Below, one piece after another: positions 38,833-49,144 of a DNA stretch of 64,000 bases. Below the pieces are notes generated by a model. That model saw only the letters and a program-made list of their open reading frames with translations, searched no databases and was not told where the DNA came from. Source of the DNA: Achromobacter spanius (GTDB lineage Bacteria > Pseudomonadota > Gammaproteobacteria > Burkholderiales > Burkholderiaceae_B); NCBI RefSeq assembly GCF_029637605.1, contig NZ_CP121261.1, positions 4,340,001 to 4,404,000 on the forward strand, read 5' to 3'. The translations under genes were made by a program, and so were the position numbers. How positions within the stretch are numbered: position 1 is the first letter of the stretch; each line of letters opens with the position of its first letter.

Positions 38833-40935
38833 TTACTTGGCCCGAGCGGCGATGACTTCGTCAGCGACGTTCTTGGGAGCCTCGGAGTAATGCTTGAATT
38901 CCATCGTGTACGTGGCACGACCTTGCGTCAACGAACGCAGGTTCGTGGCGTAACCGAACATCTCGGCCAGGGGCACTTCAGCCTTGATGGTCTTGCCGCC
39001 ACCGACCATGTCGTCCATGCCTTGGACCATGCCGCGACGCGAGGACAGATCGCCCATCACGGTACCAGCGTAGTCTTCCGGCGTTTCGACTTCAACGGCC
39101 ATCATCGGTTCCAGCAGCACGGGGCTGGCCTTGCGCAGACCTTCCTTGAATGCCATGGAGCCGGCCATCTTGAACGCGTTTTCGTTCGAGTCCACATCGT
39201 GGTACGAACCGAAGAACAGCGTGACCTTGACGTCGACGATCGGGTAGCCAGCCAACACGCCCGAAGGCAGCGTTTCCTGAATGCCCTTGTCCACCGCGGG
39301 GATGTATTCACGAGGAACCACACCGCCCTTGATGGCGTCCACGAATTCGTAGCCACCGCCAGGAGCCAACGGCTCGACCTTCAGCACCACGTGACCGTAC
39401 TGGCCACGGCCGCCCGACTGCTTGACGAACTTGCCTTCAACTTCGTCGCAGGTCTTGCGGATGGTTTCACGGTAGGCCACTTGCGGCTTGCCGACGTTGG
39501 CTTCAACGCCGAACTCACGCTTCATGCGGTCGACCAGAATTTCCAGGTGAAGCTCGCCCATACCGGAAATGATGGTTTGGCCGGATTCTTCGTCGCTGCG
39601 CACGCGGAACGACGGATCTTCCTGAGCCAGACGCGACAGCGCCAGACCCATCTTTTCCTGGTCAGCCTTCGACTTCGGTTCCACGGCCTGCGAAATCACG
39701 GGCTCGGGGAAAATCATGCGTTCGAGCAGGATGTGGGAGTCGGTGTCGCACAGCGTTTCGCCGGTGGTCACGTCTTTCAGACCCACCACGGCGGCGATGT
39801 CACCTGCCAACACTTCCTTGATTTCTTCGCGGTTGTTCGCGTGCATCTGCAGAATGCGACCGATACGTTCCTTCTTGCCCTTGATGGGGTTGTAGACCGT
39901 ATCGCCCGACTTCAGGACGCCCGAGTAAACGCGCACGAAGGTCAATTGACCCACGAACGGATCGCTCATCAGCTTGAATGCCAGCGCCGAGAACTTCTCG
40001 CCGTCGTCAGCTTCACGCGTGATGGGATTGCCTTCGTCATCCTGACCGTCAACCGCGGGAATATCCACGGGCGAAGGCAGGTAGTCGATGACCGCGTCCA
40101 GCATGCGCTGCACGCCCTTGTTCTTGAAGGCGGTGCCGCACAACATCGGCTGGATTTCGCCAGCGATGGTGCGTTGGCGGATGGCCAGGTTGATTTCGGC
40201 TTCGTCCAAGGCACCCGTTTCCAGGTACTTGTTCATCAGCTCTTCCGACGACTCAGCGGCGGCTTCAACCAGCTTTTCACGCCATTCGTTGGCCAGGCCT
40301 TCCAGCTCGGCGGGAATCTCGTGGTAGTCGAACTTGATGCCTTGGCTGGCTTCGTCCCAAATGATCGCCTTCATCTTGACCAGGTCGACCACGCCTTGGA
40401 ACGTGTCTTCGGCACCGATCGGGATCACGATCGGCACGGGATTGGCGCGCAGGCGGTTCTTCAGCTGGTCATAGACCTTGAAGAAGTTGGCGCCGGTGCG
40501 GTCCATCTTGTTGACGAAGGCCAGACGCGGCACGCCGTACTTGTTGGCTTGGCGCCACACGGTTTCGGACTGGGGCTGAACGCCACCCACCGCGCAATAG
40601 ACCATGCAAGCACCGTCCAGGACGCGCATGGAACGTTCCACCTCAATGGTGAAGTCCACGTGACCCGGGGTGTCGATGATGTTGATGCGGTGTTCGGGAT
40701 AGTTCTTCGCCATGCCACGCCAAAACGCCGTCGTAGCTGCCGACGTAATGGTGATGCCACGCTCTTGTTCTTGTTCCATCCAGTCCATGGTGGCTGCGCC
40801 ATCATGCACTTCGCCAATCTTGTGATTGACGCCGGTGTAGAACAAGATACGTTCGGTCGTGGTGGTTTTCCCTGCATCGATGTGCGCAGAGATACCAATG
40901 TTGCGATAGCGCTCGATCGGGGTTTTGCGGGCCAT
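38833..40935 (-). CDS. fusA: Elongation factor G
   Basis: EF-G drives translocation and ribosome recycling. The 700-residue product has the P-loop in [33 protein letters not shown] and [11 protein letters not shown], then domains II to V, with [15 protein letters not shown] in domain IV. It follows rpsG by 18 bases. Confidence 0.99.
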   Translation of the reverse strand: MARKTPIERYRNIGISAHIDAGKTTTTERILFYTGVNHKIGEVHDGAATMDWMEQEQERGITITSAATTAFWRGMAKNYPEHRINIIDTPGHVDFTIEVERSMRVLDGACMVYCAVGGVQPQSETVWRQANKYGVPRLAFVNKMDRTGANFFKVYDQLKNRLRANPVPIVIPIGAEDTFQGVVDLVKMKAIIWDEASQGIKFDYHEIPAELEGLANEWREKLVEAAAESSEELMNKYLETGALDEAEINLAIRQRTIAGEIQPMLCGTAFKNKGVQRMLDAVIDYLPSPVDIPAVDGQDDEGNPITREADDGEKFSALAFKLMSDPFVGQLTFVRVYSGVLKSGDTVYNPIKGKKERIGRILQMHANNREEIKEVLAGDIAAVVGLKDVTTGETLCDTDSHILLERMIFPEPVISQAVEPKSKADQEKMGLALSRLAQEDPSFRVRSDEESGQTIISGMGELHLEILVDRMKREFGVEANVGKPQVAYRETIRKTCDEVEGKFVKQSGGRGQYGHVVLKVEPLAPGGGYEFVDAIKGGVVPREYIPAVDKGIQETLPSGVLAGYPIVDVKVTLFFGSYHDVDSNENAFKMAGSMAFKEGLRKASPVLLEPMMAVEVETPEDYAGTVMGDLSSRRGMVQGMDDMVGGGKTIKAEVPLAEMFGYATNLRSLTQGRATYTMEFKHYSEAPKNVADEVIAARAK

Positions 40936-40953
40936 GGTGGATTAGTCCTTAAA

Positions 40954-41424
40954 TTACCAGCGGAAATGGCTGAAGGCCTTGTTGGCCTCTGCCATCTTGT
41001 GCGTGTCTTCGCGCTTCTTCATCGCGGCGCCACGACCTTCGGAGGCGTCGATCAGTTCGCCAGCAAGACGCAGATCCATCGACTTCTCGCCACGCTTCTT
41101 GGCGGCTTCACGGAGCCAACGCATAGCCAGGGCCAGGCGGCGCACGGGGCGCACTTCAACCGGCACTTGGTAGTTGGCACCGCCAACGCGGCGGCTCTTC
41201 ACTTCGACGATCGGCTTGATGTTGTTGATCGCCAGGCTGAAAACTTCGATCGGCTCTTTGCCGGTCTTGGTTTGCACTTGCTCGAGGGCACCGTAAACGA
41301 TGCGCTCGGCGACGGCCTTCTTGCCGTCCAGCATGACGACGTTCATGAACTTGGCGAGCTCGACGCTACCGAACTTGGGATCGGGCAGAATCTCGCGCTT
41401 GGGTACTTCGCGACGACGGGGCAT
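40954..41424 (-). CDS. rpsG: 30S ribosomal protein S7
   Basis: S7 is a primary binder of the 3' domain of 16S rRNA. In E. coli it represses its operon at the rpsL-rpsG spacer. The 156-residue product has [20 protein letters not shown] and the [17 protein letters not shown] segment. The spacer to rpsL is long (166 bases), leaving room for such control, but no site was identified. Confidence 0.99.
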   Translation of the reverse strand: MPRRREVPKREILPDPKFGSVELAKFMNVVMLDGKKAVAERIVYGALEQVQTKTGKEPIEVFSLAINNIKPIVEVKSRRVGGANYQVPVEVRPVRRLALAMRWLREAAKKRGEKSMDLRLAGELIDASEGRGAAMKKREDTHKMAEANKAFSHFRW

Positions 41425-41590
41425 TGTTGCTTCCTTGTGTCTGTTCAGTTGAACCGTGTTTCATTACACGGCCATGGCCGCCCATTGGGACGACCCCTTA
41501 CGTGCCGCGCTCCATCCCAAAAGCCGGAGGGCGCGGTCGCACTTCCCTAGTGACGGGCTTCCGCCACACGGGGGTACTGCTGACTCGTTA

Positions 41591-41968
41591 TTAAGCCTTC
41601 TTCGGGCGCTTGGCGCCGTACTTCGAGCGGGCTTGCTTACGATCCTTGACGCCTTGCAGGTCGAGGGAACCGCGCACGATGTGATAACGCACACCGGGCA
41701 AGTCCTTGACACGACCGCCACGCACCAGAACCACCGAGTGCTCTTGCAGGTTGTGGCCTTCACCGCCGATGTACGAAATGACTTCGTAACCGTTGGTCAG
41801 ACGCACTTTGGCAACCTTGCGCAGAGCGGAGTTCGGCTTCTTGGGGGTGGTGGTGTACACGCGAGTGCACACGCCGCGGCGTTGCGGGCAGTTTTCGAGC
41901 GCGGGGCTCTTGCTTTTGATGATGCTGACTTCGCGCGGCTTGCGCACGAGTTGGCTAATGGTAGGCAT
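41591..41968 (-). CDS. rpsL: 30S ribosomal protein S12
   Basis: S12 lies in the decoding centre. The 125-residue product starts [15 protein letters not shown] and has the [13 protein letters not shown] and [13 protein letters not shown] loops, where streptomycin-resistance changes occur; both read as wild type, with the usual lysines. The start at 41968 gives the family length; upstream in-frame residues to 42121 are not conserved in type. It is the first gene of the str operon. Confidence 0.99.
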
Positions 41969-42529
41969 GACCTTGAAATCCCTTTTACGTACCACTGGTA
42001 AGTACTTACGTACTCGTCTCCAGAAGAGTGTCTTTCGGAGAAGGCAGTTCGCGCAAAACCGCCTCAAACGTTCATGTACGTAAAAGAGCGGGCTTGCCAA
42101 CAAACTATGACAAACGCACAAAACCGACAGCGGCGGGCAGCCAAGACGCTAAGTCGCAACCATGGACCCGAAACAAAAGGCTCGTGACGCACCTTGGTTT
42201 CAAACCCGTGGTTTCAAACTCTGACTAAGCTCTTGAACTGTTTGCCTTTTGCGGACAGATTTTGCGCGCGAAATAAAGCAGTAAGCCCTTTAGCATAACT
42301 GAGATCTGGGCGTACTGTCAAAGAGATTTGTAAGTCAAGCGACGCGGCGTGGCGGTTATGAAATGCTGGTGAAAACCCGGCAACTTGACCTCCGCTTGCA
42401 GAAAATGGGGCCGCGTAGCCGCAAAGATCTGAAATAACAACATGGCCGAAAATGCCGCCCGCAGCGGGGGAGACTTCGGGTAAACCATGAGAGATCTACG
42501 GATGCTGCAGTGTAGCGCCAGGAGACGGC
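41969..42529 (-). other. rpsL upstream region: promoter and long leader, no gene seen
   Basis: This 561-base stretch separates rpsL from the degenerate-receiver regulator gene, which is on the same strand. It holds the str promoter (42292-42321) and a leader of about 317 bases with three copies of a GTACGTAA-like word near 41980, 42006 and 42076. The regulator-proximal part (42330-42529) shows no gene and no strong terminator. Short frames here look random. Confidence 0.6.
42292..42321 (-). promoter_or_regulatory. Sigma-70 promoter of the str operon (rpsL)
   Basis: On the minus strand a consensus TTGACA (42316-42321) and TATGCT (42292-42297) are separated by 18 bases. Transcription should start near 42285, about 317 bases before the rpsL ATG. 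Confidence 0.75.
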
Positions 42530-43231
42530 TTACCGGTCGGCGAACAGGTATCCGCTGCCGTAGACAGTGCGGATCGGCAACATCACCCCCGCCAGTTCGG
42601 CCTTGCGACGCAGTCGGCTGACGATGACGTCGATGCTGCGCGACCCGCTGGAGCGCGCACCGCCTCCTTCGACCCGCAGTTCATCGCCCAGTTCTGAACG
42701 TCCGACCGCCCTGCCCGCCACCTCGAGCAGCGACCGCACGATCAGGCGTTCATTGGCCGACAGCGAAATCGTCGCCCCCGAGGGGGCCACCAGTGTCCAG
42801 CCCTGATCGCGCAGTTCCCATTGGCCGGTCACTGCCTCTTCAGTTGCGGGAGTGTCTTTGCTGGGAGGCAGGCGCCGCGCCAGCGCCAGCAGGATGCAGG
42901 CGAGCTCGCGCGCGTCCTGGGGATCGGGCAAGCAGGCATCCGCCCCGCTTTGCAGGCAACGCAGCCGGCTATCCACGGAAACACCGCTACCTGTCACCAC
43001 GATTCCCATAGGCGAAGACCCGTGCAGCCGGGCCACGAGTGCGTATCCGATTTCGCCCAACGTCCCGACATCCAGGACAACGGCATCGTAAACGCCGCTA
43101 TTGAGCAGGCCGAACAGCTCGAGTGAGGTCGAACAGCCGCGAGCGGAAATTCCGGCTTGCAGCAAAGCGGACACAGCGGCGTTTCGCGCGACCTCGTCCG
43201 GCGACATCATAAGTATGCGTAATTGATTCAT
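42530..43231 (-). CDS. OmpR-type winged-helix regulator with degenerate receiver domain
   Basis: This is a DNA-binding protein built like an OmpR-type response regulator. The 233-residue product has a receiver-like domain (about 1-120) and a winged-helix domain (about 135-233) with SIDVIVSRLRRKAE and RTVYGSGYLF. D54 is in the phospho-acceptor position (VVLDVG), but the acidic pair is replaced by Ser-Pro (MMSPDE) and the conserved lysine by aspartate (CLPDP). It may therefore not respond to phosphorylation. The ATG at 43231 is chosen; 64 upstream in-frame residues are not receiver-like. It is divergent from the regulator at 43493. Confidence 0.82.
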   Translation of the reverse strand: MNQLRILMMSPDEVARNAAVSALLQAGISARGCSTSLELFGLLNSGVYDAVVLDVGTLGEIGYALVARLHGSSPMGIVVTGSGVSVDSRLRCLQSGADACLPDPQDARELACILLALARRLPPSKDTPATEEAVTGQWELRDQGWTLVAPSGATISLSANERLIVRSLLEVAGRAVGRSELGDELRVEGGGARSSGSRSIDVIVSRLRRKAELAGVMLPIRTVYGSGYLFADR

Positions 43232-43492
43232 GGCAATTTCAACCCCCTGACCGACACCGCCCCGAGCGACCGCTTGTGACGCTTCGCGTGGGACGATTGA
43301 GACAGTGTGGCGCGTTGTTACGCAACAACTCCAGTCAAGATTCGTTAACTTTGCAATGTTTGACAGTTCTTGCCACAACGTAGCCAGCCCCACCGCCGCG
43401 CGAGTTATCATTCGATTACACAAATTCGCTCACCTTTGCAGTAGGGTCGCCAACGGCGAACTTGCGCAGCAAACCTCCGCGAGACTTTTCTG

Positions 43493-44209
43493 ATGAAGAT
43501 TGCGTCGCTGGAAGACGATCTTGACCAAGCCCGGCGCATCCACCAAGTGCTGACTGCCGCGGGATACACCTGCTCGAGTTATCACCAGAGCCGTGACCTG
43601 CTGGCTGCCCTGCGCTCGGAGAGCTTCGATCTGGTGTTGCTGGATTGGCATCTGCCAGATATCGATGGCGACGATGTGGTGCGCTGGTTGCGCGCCAATA
43701 TCGGTCCCCGCGTCCCCGTCATTTTTCTGACCAACCGGTCTTCTGAAGACGACCTGGTTGAAGGGCTGCGCGCAGGCGCCGACGATTACATCGTCAAACC
43801 GCTGCGCCCCCTGGAATTGCTGGCCCGCGTAGCCGCGCTGTTGCGACGCAGCCAGATCGCGGAACCGGCCGAGGACGCTTTCGACGTGGCGCACTATCGC
43901 ATTGAGCCCGCCGCGCGAGTGATCTCGCTACACGGCGCCGCCGTGTCGCTGGCGCCCAAGGAATTCGATCTTGCACTGCTGTTCTTTCGTAACCTGGGCC
44001 GGCTCATGTCGCGCGACGTGATTGCCGAATGCGTGTGGAACCGCGAGATCCCCGCCACATCGCGCACACTGGATACGCACCTCTCCAACATCCGCCAGAA
44101 ACTCCAGCTACGCCCGGAACACGGCGTGCGCCTGAGTTCGTCCTATGCGCTTGGCTACCGGCTTGAACTGAACAGCGCCGCGGAAGACACCCCGGCCAGC
44201 CCGTCGTAA
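43493..44209 (+). CDS. OmpR-family response regulator
   Basis: This is a two-component transcription factor. The 238-residue product has a complete receiver: acidic pair at E7-D8-D9, phospho-acceptor D51 (LLDWHLPD), T80 and K102 (VKPL). A winged-helix output domain follows (about 125-230) with SRTLDTHLSNIRQKL and GYRLEL. It starts a three-gene set with the LysM-FecR protein (34 bases downstream) and the CHASE2 histidine kinase, its probable partner. Confidence 0.9.
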   Translation: MKIASLEDDLDQARRIHQVLTAAGYTCSSYHQSRDLLAALRSESFDLVLLDWHLPDIDGDDVVRWLRANIGPRVPVIFLTNRSSEDDLVEGLRAGADDYIVKPLRPLELLARVAALLRRSQIAEPAEDAFDVAHYRIEPAARVISLHGAAVSLAPKEFDLALLFFRNLGRLMSRDVIAECVWNREIPATSRTLDTHLSNIRQKLQLRPEHGVRLSSSYALGYRLELNSAAEDTPASPS

Positions 44210-44243
44210 AAGCGACGCACGCATTCCTGGAGAACCGATTCCT

Positions 44244-45353
44244 ATGAGCCGCTGCCGCGCGCTTTCCCTGCTTGCCTTGCTTTCCTGCCTGTCCGTTTCC
44301 ACGGTCGTGCGCAGCCAGCCCGCTGGGGCGTTGGGCGACGACTTCATCTACCGCGTACGTCAGGGAGACACCCTGATCAACGTGGCCACTCAGTACACGC
44401 GCAATCAGGCGAACTGGACGCGGTTGCAGACCCTGAACAAGGTCGTCACCCCCGAGTTGCTGCCTATCGGGCTTGAACTCCGGATTCCGCTGTCGATGAT
44501 TCCTGAGCGCCCTGCCCAAGCGCGCGTGGTGCATGTCAGCGGCCAGGCCGCCCTGAACGGCAAGTCGCTGCAACCGGGAGTCAATGTGGCTGAAGGCAGC
44601 ACGGTGGTGACTTCGCCCAACGGCTTTGTGACTCTCGAACTGGCCGATGGGTCCAAGCTCACCCTGCCGGCGGGCGGCTCGGTCGAACTGACCCGGCTGC
44701 GCCAGTTCGAAGGGACCGCGCTCACCGACTCCGTCATCCATGTCCAGCGGGGCAGCGTCGAATCCACCGTCGCCCCTGCCGGCCAAGGCGTAGGCCGCTT
44801 CGAAATCAGGACCCCAGTTGCGGTCACGGGCGTGCGGGGCACACGATTCCGCGTGCAAAGCGGCGCCGGCGGCGTGCACAGCGAAGTGCTGGAAGGCAGC
44901 GTGCGGCTGCAGGCGCATGCGCCGGGAAACGCGCCTTCCAAGCCTGTCTCGGTGGCGCGCGGCTATGGCGCGGCGGTGCGCAGTGACGGCAGCGTGTCGG
45001 GCGTGCGCGAGCTGCTGGCGGCGCCGCAACTCAGTCCGCCTGAACGCATGGGCGGCGGCGTCTGGACCAGCGCCTTTCCGCCGGTGGCGGGTGCACAGAG
45101 CTACCTGGTGCGCGTTTCGCGCGATGCCGACGGTGCGCTGCCGGTATCGTCGGTCAGCTTCGCCACGAACAGCATCCGCTTCAGCGGGCCGGGTGCCGGC
45201 ACGTTCTACGTTTCGGTGCGTGCGGTCGACGATCTGGGCCTGGGCGGACAAGACGCGGTCGCCACGTTCGAAGGCGCAAACCCGTTGATGACCTCGTTCG
45301 GCCTGGGGGTCAGCAGCGGCACAGGCGGACTCATCACGCTGACCGAATACTAG
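44244..45353 (+). CDS. Periplasmic LysM and FecR domain protein
   Basis: This exported protein of 369 residues has a signal peptide (LSLLALLSCLSVSTVV), a LysM domain (about 36-82, YRVRQGDTLINVATQYT to LRIP) that should bind peptidoglycan, and a FecR domain (about 108-220, with LADGSKLTLPAGGSVEL and TPVAVTGVRGTRFRV). A C-terminal beta-rich region of the fibronectin kind follows. There is no membrane helix after the signal peptide, unlike classical FecR anti-sigma factors. It lies between the response regulator and the CHASE2 kinase, suggesting an extracytoplasmic sensing partner of that kinase; this is inferred. Confidence 0.86.
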   Translation: MSRCRALSLLALLSCLSVSTVVRSQPAGALGDDFIYRVRQGDTLINVATQYTRNQANWTRLQTLNKVVTPELLPIGLELRIPLSMIPERPAQARVVHVSGQAALNGKSLQPGVNVAEGSTVVTSPNGFVTLELADGSKLTLPAGGSVELTRLRQFEGTALTDSVIHVQRGSVESTVAPAGQGVGRFEIRTPVAVTGVRGTRFRVQSGAGGVHSEVLEGSVRLQAHAPGNAPSKPVSVARGYGAAVRSDGSVSGVRELLAAPQLSPPERMGGGVWTSAFPPVAGAQSYLVRVSRDADGALPVSSVSFATNSIRFSGPGAGTFYVSVRAVDDLGLGGQDAVATFEGANPLMTSFGLGVSSGTGGLITLTEY

Positions 45354-45363
45354 GCCCCGCCCG

Positions 45364-47688
45364 ATGGCCGACGCCCCCGACGCCCTCGACCGGACCTCGC
45401 GCTCAGGGCTGTGGCTGACGGTGATATTGGCAGCGCTGGCGGCTTTGCTGGGCTTGTTGAATGGCTTGGGCCGGGTCGATCAGATCCTATACGACCGCGC
45501 CGTCACGATGACCGGGCGTCCGGCCGATCCAGATATCCTGATCGTCGCCATTGATGACGCCAGTATCGAGACGCTGGGGCGATGGCCCTGGCGGCGCGCG
45601 ATCCACGCCGCGTTGCTGGACCGTCTTCAAGGTGCCCGCGCGATCGGATTGGATTTGATTTTCGCGGAAAGCGACACGGTCAATCCTAACGACGACTTGC
45701 TGCTTGCCCAGAGCATCCAGCGCAGTGGCCAGACGGTGCTGCCGGTTGTTCTGGACCGCCTGAACAATCCTTCCGCGATGTCGGCGCCAATCCCCGCACT
45801 GGCGAACGCCGCGGCTTCAACAGGCCTCATCAACGCACATATTGATCCTGACGGCGTGGTGCGTGAAGCCACGTTGACGTCCCGATTCGCGGGCAAGCGC
45901 TACAACCACCTGGCGCTCTCCATGCTGGAGGTCGGCGGCCAAGGCAAAGCGGTGGAACAGTTTCTACGACGGGCGGGTCCCAGCGGCGACATCCTGATCC
46001 CGTACGCGGGCCCCGCTGGCCACATGCGCACCGTTTCGTACTTGTCCGTCCTGCGAGGCGACCTGAAACCCGAGGCCTTGCGCGGCAAGTACGTGCTGGT
46101 GGGCGCCTGGGCAACCGGTTTAGGCGACGCTTACCCCACGCCGGTATCGCATGACTTGAGCGGCATGTCGGGGGTGGAAATCATCGCCAACCTGATGCAG
46201 GCTGCCCGCGACGGCGTCTCCTACCATCGCCCACCCGCCGCCTGGAACGCGCTATTTTCCGCACTTCCCGTGCTGCTGGCCTGCCTGGCGCTGTGGCGGC
46301 TGTCGCCCAAGCGGGCATTGCTGGTCAGTGTTGCGCTCGTTGCGTGCCTCCTTTTGACATCGTGGTTGCTGCTGGCCTACGCCAGCCTGTGGTTCGCACC
46401 GACCGCCGCCCTCGTCGGTGTAGCGCTTTGCTATCCGCTATGGAGTTGGCGTAGCCAGGAGGCAGCGCTGCGCTACATGGACCATGAACTACGCCGGCTG
46501 CAGCGCGAGTACCCACCCGTGCTGAACGAGGCGCGCGCCCAATTGACCGGGCCGAATGCATCACTGGAAAGCCGCGTTGGCGAATTGCAGCGCGCGCTCG
46601 AGCGCGTGCGCAACCTGCGGCGTTTCCTGGCAGATGGGTTGGACGGCATGCCCGACGCGACGCTTGTCTTCGACCAGGAGGGCCACATGCAGTTTCGCAA
46701 TCAGGCGGCGGTCATGTACTTCCAGCGGCTGGGTATGCGCCCGCCCCGCGTGGGGCACCCCGCCACGCACCTGCTTGAGAAGACCATTTCCGACGACACG
46801 ACTCGGCAGCGCGTGGCCGACGCACTGCGCGGCAATCTTCCCACCCATGGCACGTCGCGTTGGACGGCGGATCTGGAAGTACGCGATTACGCGGGGCGCG
46901 ACCTGATCTTGAAGTGTGCGCCGATCCACACCGCCGAAGGCAACTTCGCCGGCACCGTCGCCACGCTGACGGATATCTCGCGCATTCGCCAAGCCGAACG
47001 CCAGCGCGAAGAGACGCTGCGCTTCATCTCGCACGACATGCGCGCGCCGCAAAGTTCCATCCTGGCGCTTGTCGAGATGAGGCAGGAATCCGGCATCCAG
47101 GATGGGCAGGGCGAAACCCTTGCTCGCATCGCCACACTTGCCAACCGAACCCTGCATCTGGTTGATGACTTCGTACACCTGACGCGCGCGGAATCGATGA
47201 CGATCAGTGCGGTCGAGCTCGATCTGGGCAGCTTGCTACAAGATGGCGTGGACGAGTTCTGGGCATCCGCGCACAAGCGCGGCATTACGCTAGGCGTGCG
47301 CACACCGCTGCCGATTGCTTACACACGCGGAGATCAAACGCTGCTGATGCGCGCGCTGTGCAATCTGATCGACAACGCCATCAAGTACAGCCCACCCCAG
47401 ACATGCGTCGAATGCGGTATCGAACAGTCAATGGAATTCTGGCGGGTGACCGTCCAGGATCAGGGGCAAGGTATCGCCGACTCTGATCTGGCGCGGCTAT
47501 TCGATCCCTTTTCGCGTGTAGGCGTCGAAACGCGAAATGACGTGGGCGGTGCCGGCCTCGGCCTGGCATTCGTGCGCACCGTGGCCGAGCGCCATGGCGG
47601 GACGGTGGAAGTCAGCAGCGAAATTGGCGTGGGGTCGGTGTTTACCTTGTGCTTGCCTGTCGCGCCGGATGCCGAGGACGGGAAGTAA
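45364..47688 (+). CDS. CHASE2-PAS sensor histidine kinase
   Basis: This is a membrane sensor kinase. The 774-residue product has one N-terminal membrane helix (about 16-36), an extracytoplasmic CHASE2 domain (about 40-295, with PDILIVAIDDASIETLGRWP), three membrane helices (about 300-370), a coiled coil, a PAS-like domain (about 430-545), a HisKA domain with H557 (FISHDMRAP) and an ATPase domain with LIDNAIKYSPP, DQGQGIAD and GAGLGLAFV. All kinase boxes are intact. It lies 10 bases after the LysM-FecR gene and probably phosphorylates the regulator at 43493. Confidence 0.9.
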   Translation: MADAPDALDRTSRSGLWLTVILAALAALLGLLNGLGRVDQILYDRAVTMTGRPADPDILIVAIDDASIETLGRWPWRRAIHAALLDRLQGARAIGLDLIFAESDTVNPNDDLLLAQSIQRSGQTVLPVVLDRLNNPSAMSAPIPALANAAASTGLINAHIDPDGVVREATLTSRFAGKRYNHLALSMLEVGGQGKAVEQFLRRAGPSGDILIPYAGPAGHMRTVSYLSVLRGDLKPEALRGKYVLVGAWATGLGDAYPTPVSHDLSGMSGVEIIANLMQAARDGVSYHRPPAAWNALFSALPVLLACLALWRLSPKRALLVSVALVACLLLTSWLLLAYASLWFAPTAALVGVALCYPLWSWRSQEAALRYMDHELRRLQREYPPVLNEARAQLTGPNASLESRVGELQRALERVRNLRRFLADGLDGMPDATLVFDQEGHMQFRNQAAVMYFQRLGMRPPRVGHPATHLLEKTISDDTTRQRVADALRGNLPTHGTSRWTADLEVRDYAGRDLILKCAPIHTAEGNFAGTVATLTDISRIRQAERQREETLRFISHDMRAPQSSILALVEMRQESGIQDGQGETLARIATLANRTLHLVDDFVHLTRAESMTISAVELDLGSLLQDGVDEFWASAHKRGITLGVRTPLPIAYTRGDQTLLMRALCNLIDNAIKYSPPQTCVECGIEQSMEFWRVTVQDQGQGIADSDLARLFDPFSRVGVETRNDVGGAGLGLAFVRTVAERHGGTVEVSSEIGVGSVFTLCLPVAPDAEDGK

Positions 47689-47706
47689 CCAAGCCAGGCC
47701 GGCGCA

Positions 47707-49008
47707 TCACTGGAAGATGTGGGAAATCACCGCCGGCTTGCCAGCCTTGATTTCAAGCGTTCCCCGGTACGGCGGCAGGTCCGCATTGCGCAGCACCACT
47801 TGGTACTTGCCGGGTATCAAGCGTATTTCCTTGACTGGCGGGCTGATGCCGCGCGCCACGCCGTTGACCCATACTTCACCCCACGGGCGGATGTCCAGGC
47901 GCACCCGCACGGGCACACCCAGAGGTTTGGGCTTGTTGGCAACCTCGTCGCCAGCCGTGGCCGCATCCGCGGGGGGCGGGGCTTGGACACTGGGGTTGAT
48001 CGCTGCCGCAGGCGGCTCGGTTGGCTCGGACGCCGTGTCCGGCGCGTTCTGCACAACCGATGGCGTAGCCGTCTCCGGCTCAAGCGGCGCGGCGGAAGGC
48101 GTTGCTGGCACTTGTTGCGGCGCGCCAGACATTGCGGGCACGTCTGCCGGCGGCACGGCAGCGGGCGGCATCGGGTGCACGGCCGGCGGGTTGGGCATGA
48201 CAATTTCAGAACTGGTGATCAACGCATTGGGCGCGCCCTTACCCCAGTGGAACCAGCCATAAACGCCGATGCCGATCAAGGCCAGGACCGCCAGCAACCC
48301 CAATAGCGGGCGACGATTGCGGCTTGGTTTGCGCGCAGCCGCCACGGGGGGCGGCGTAGCCGTGTTGGCGCCAGCGACGGGGTCTGTCTCGGCGGGAGAC
48401 GGCTCGATATACGCGGCCACTCCCAACAGGGCGGCCAGCTCGGCCAGCGTCTGCGGCCGGTCGGTCGGCAGCATCGCCAGGCCGCCATCAATGATGGACA
48501 GAAATTCCGGGTTGTATTTGGACAGGCCCAGCGACGCCAAGGGTTCGTAGGCGTCCTCCGCGCGCCGCTCGGGAGCGGGCGGCGGCCGATGCCCGGTGAC
48601 CAAGGCATACATGACGGCGCACAAGCCGTAAATGTCGCTCCACGGGCCTCTCGGCCATTCCATGGAATCGGTATATAGCTCAAACGGCGCAAACCCCGGC
48701 GTCGGACTGCGGCTCGCACGGCGCGAGCGTGCAACAACCAGTTCAGGCAACAAATGGGCGCGCGCGTTCTCGTCCATCCCCACGGTGTCCAGCGAGATAT
48801 CGCCACAAATCTCACCCTGCGCATGCAGGGCGATCAGCGAGGGCAACAGGTCGGAGACAAGCCGCTTGATGCGAGATTCCGGCACGCCCCCCGCCATGCT
48901 GGCGGCGATCGCGCTCAATGGACGCAAGGCAAGCGGCGCGGCGCCTGAAAACGGCCCACGCGGCGTCAAGAGGCCCGTGGAGGAAGACATGATGGTAATT
49001 GCGCTCAT
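47707..49008 (-). CDS. Membrane-anchored Ser/Thr kinase-like protein (likely pseudokinase) with PEGA-like C-terminus
   Basis: The 433-residue product looks like the C-lobe of a Hanks-type kinase followed by a membrane helix (about 234-255), a long proline-rich linker and a C-terminal PEGA-like beta domain (RLDIRPWGEVWVNGVARG onward). The catalytic loop reads GEICGDISLDTV in place of HRDLKxxN, the DFG position is lost, and no glycine-rich loop or VAIK lysine precedes it. PGFAPFEL and SDIYGLCAVMYALVTG match the activation segment and helix F. Catalysis is therefore doubtful. The start at 49008 is uncertain (another ATG at 48990). It is divergent from a small lipoprotein gene. Confidence 0.75.
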   Translation of the reverse strand: MSAITIMSSSTGLLTPRGPFSGAAPLALRPLSAIAASMAGGVPESRIKRLVSDLLPSLIALHAQGEICGDISLDTVGMDENARAHLLPELVVARSRRASRSPTPGFAPFELYTDSMEWPRGPWSDIYGLCAVMYALVTGHRPPPAPERRAEDAYEPLASLGLSKYNPEFLSIIDGGLAMLPTDRPQTLAELAALLGVAAYIEPSPAETDPVAGANTATPPPVAAARKPSRNRRPLLGLLAVLALIGIGVYGWFHWGKGAPNALITSSEIVMPNPPAVHPMPPAAVPPADVPAMSGAPQQVPATPSAAPLEPETATPSVVQNAPDTASEPTEPPAAAINPSVQAPPPADAATAGDEVANKPKPLGVPVRVRLDIRPWGEVWVNGVARGISPPVKEIRLIPGKYQVVLRNADLPPYRGTLEIKAGKPAVISHIFQ

Positions 49009-49144
49009 GCGCGGAGTGATGCGAAGATGGAATAGTGTGAATATTATCCAATCCGCAACACCAGGACATTGCCGAAAATGTCCGAGCGCATCAGGCTGTG
49101 GCACGATGACGCTTCGCCCACTCTTCCTACCCCCCTTATAAGCT

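Noticed and set aside
38890..41550. An 886-codon open frame on the plus strand opposite fusA and rpsG
   Set aside because: Antisense shadow of two conserved genes; composition is unlike a real protein.
42028..42228. A 66-codon frame in the rpsL upstream region
   Set aside because: It lies in the str leader on the opposite strand, has no ribosome-binding site and no family resemblance.
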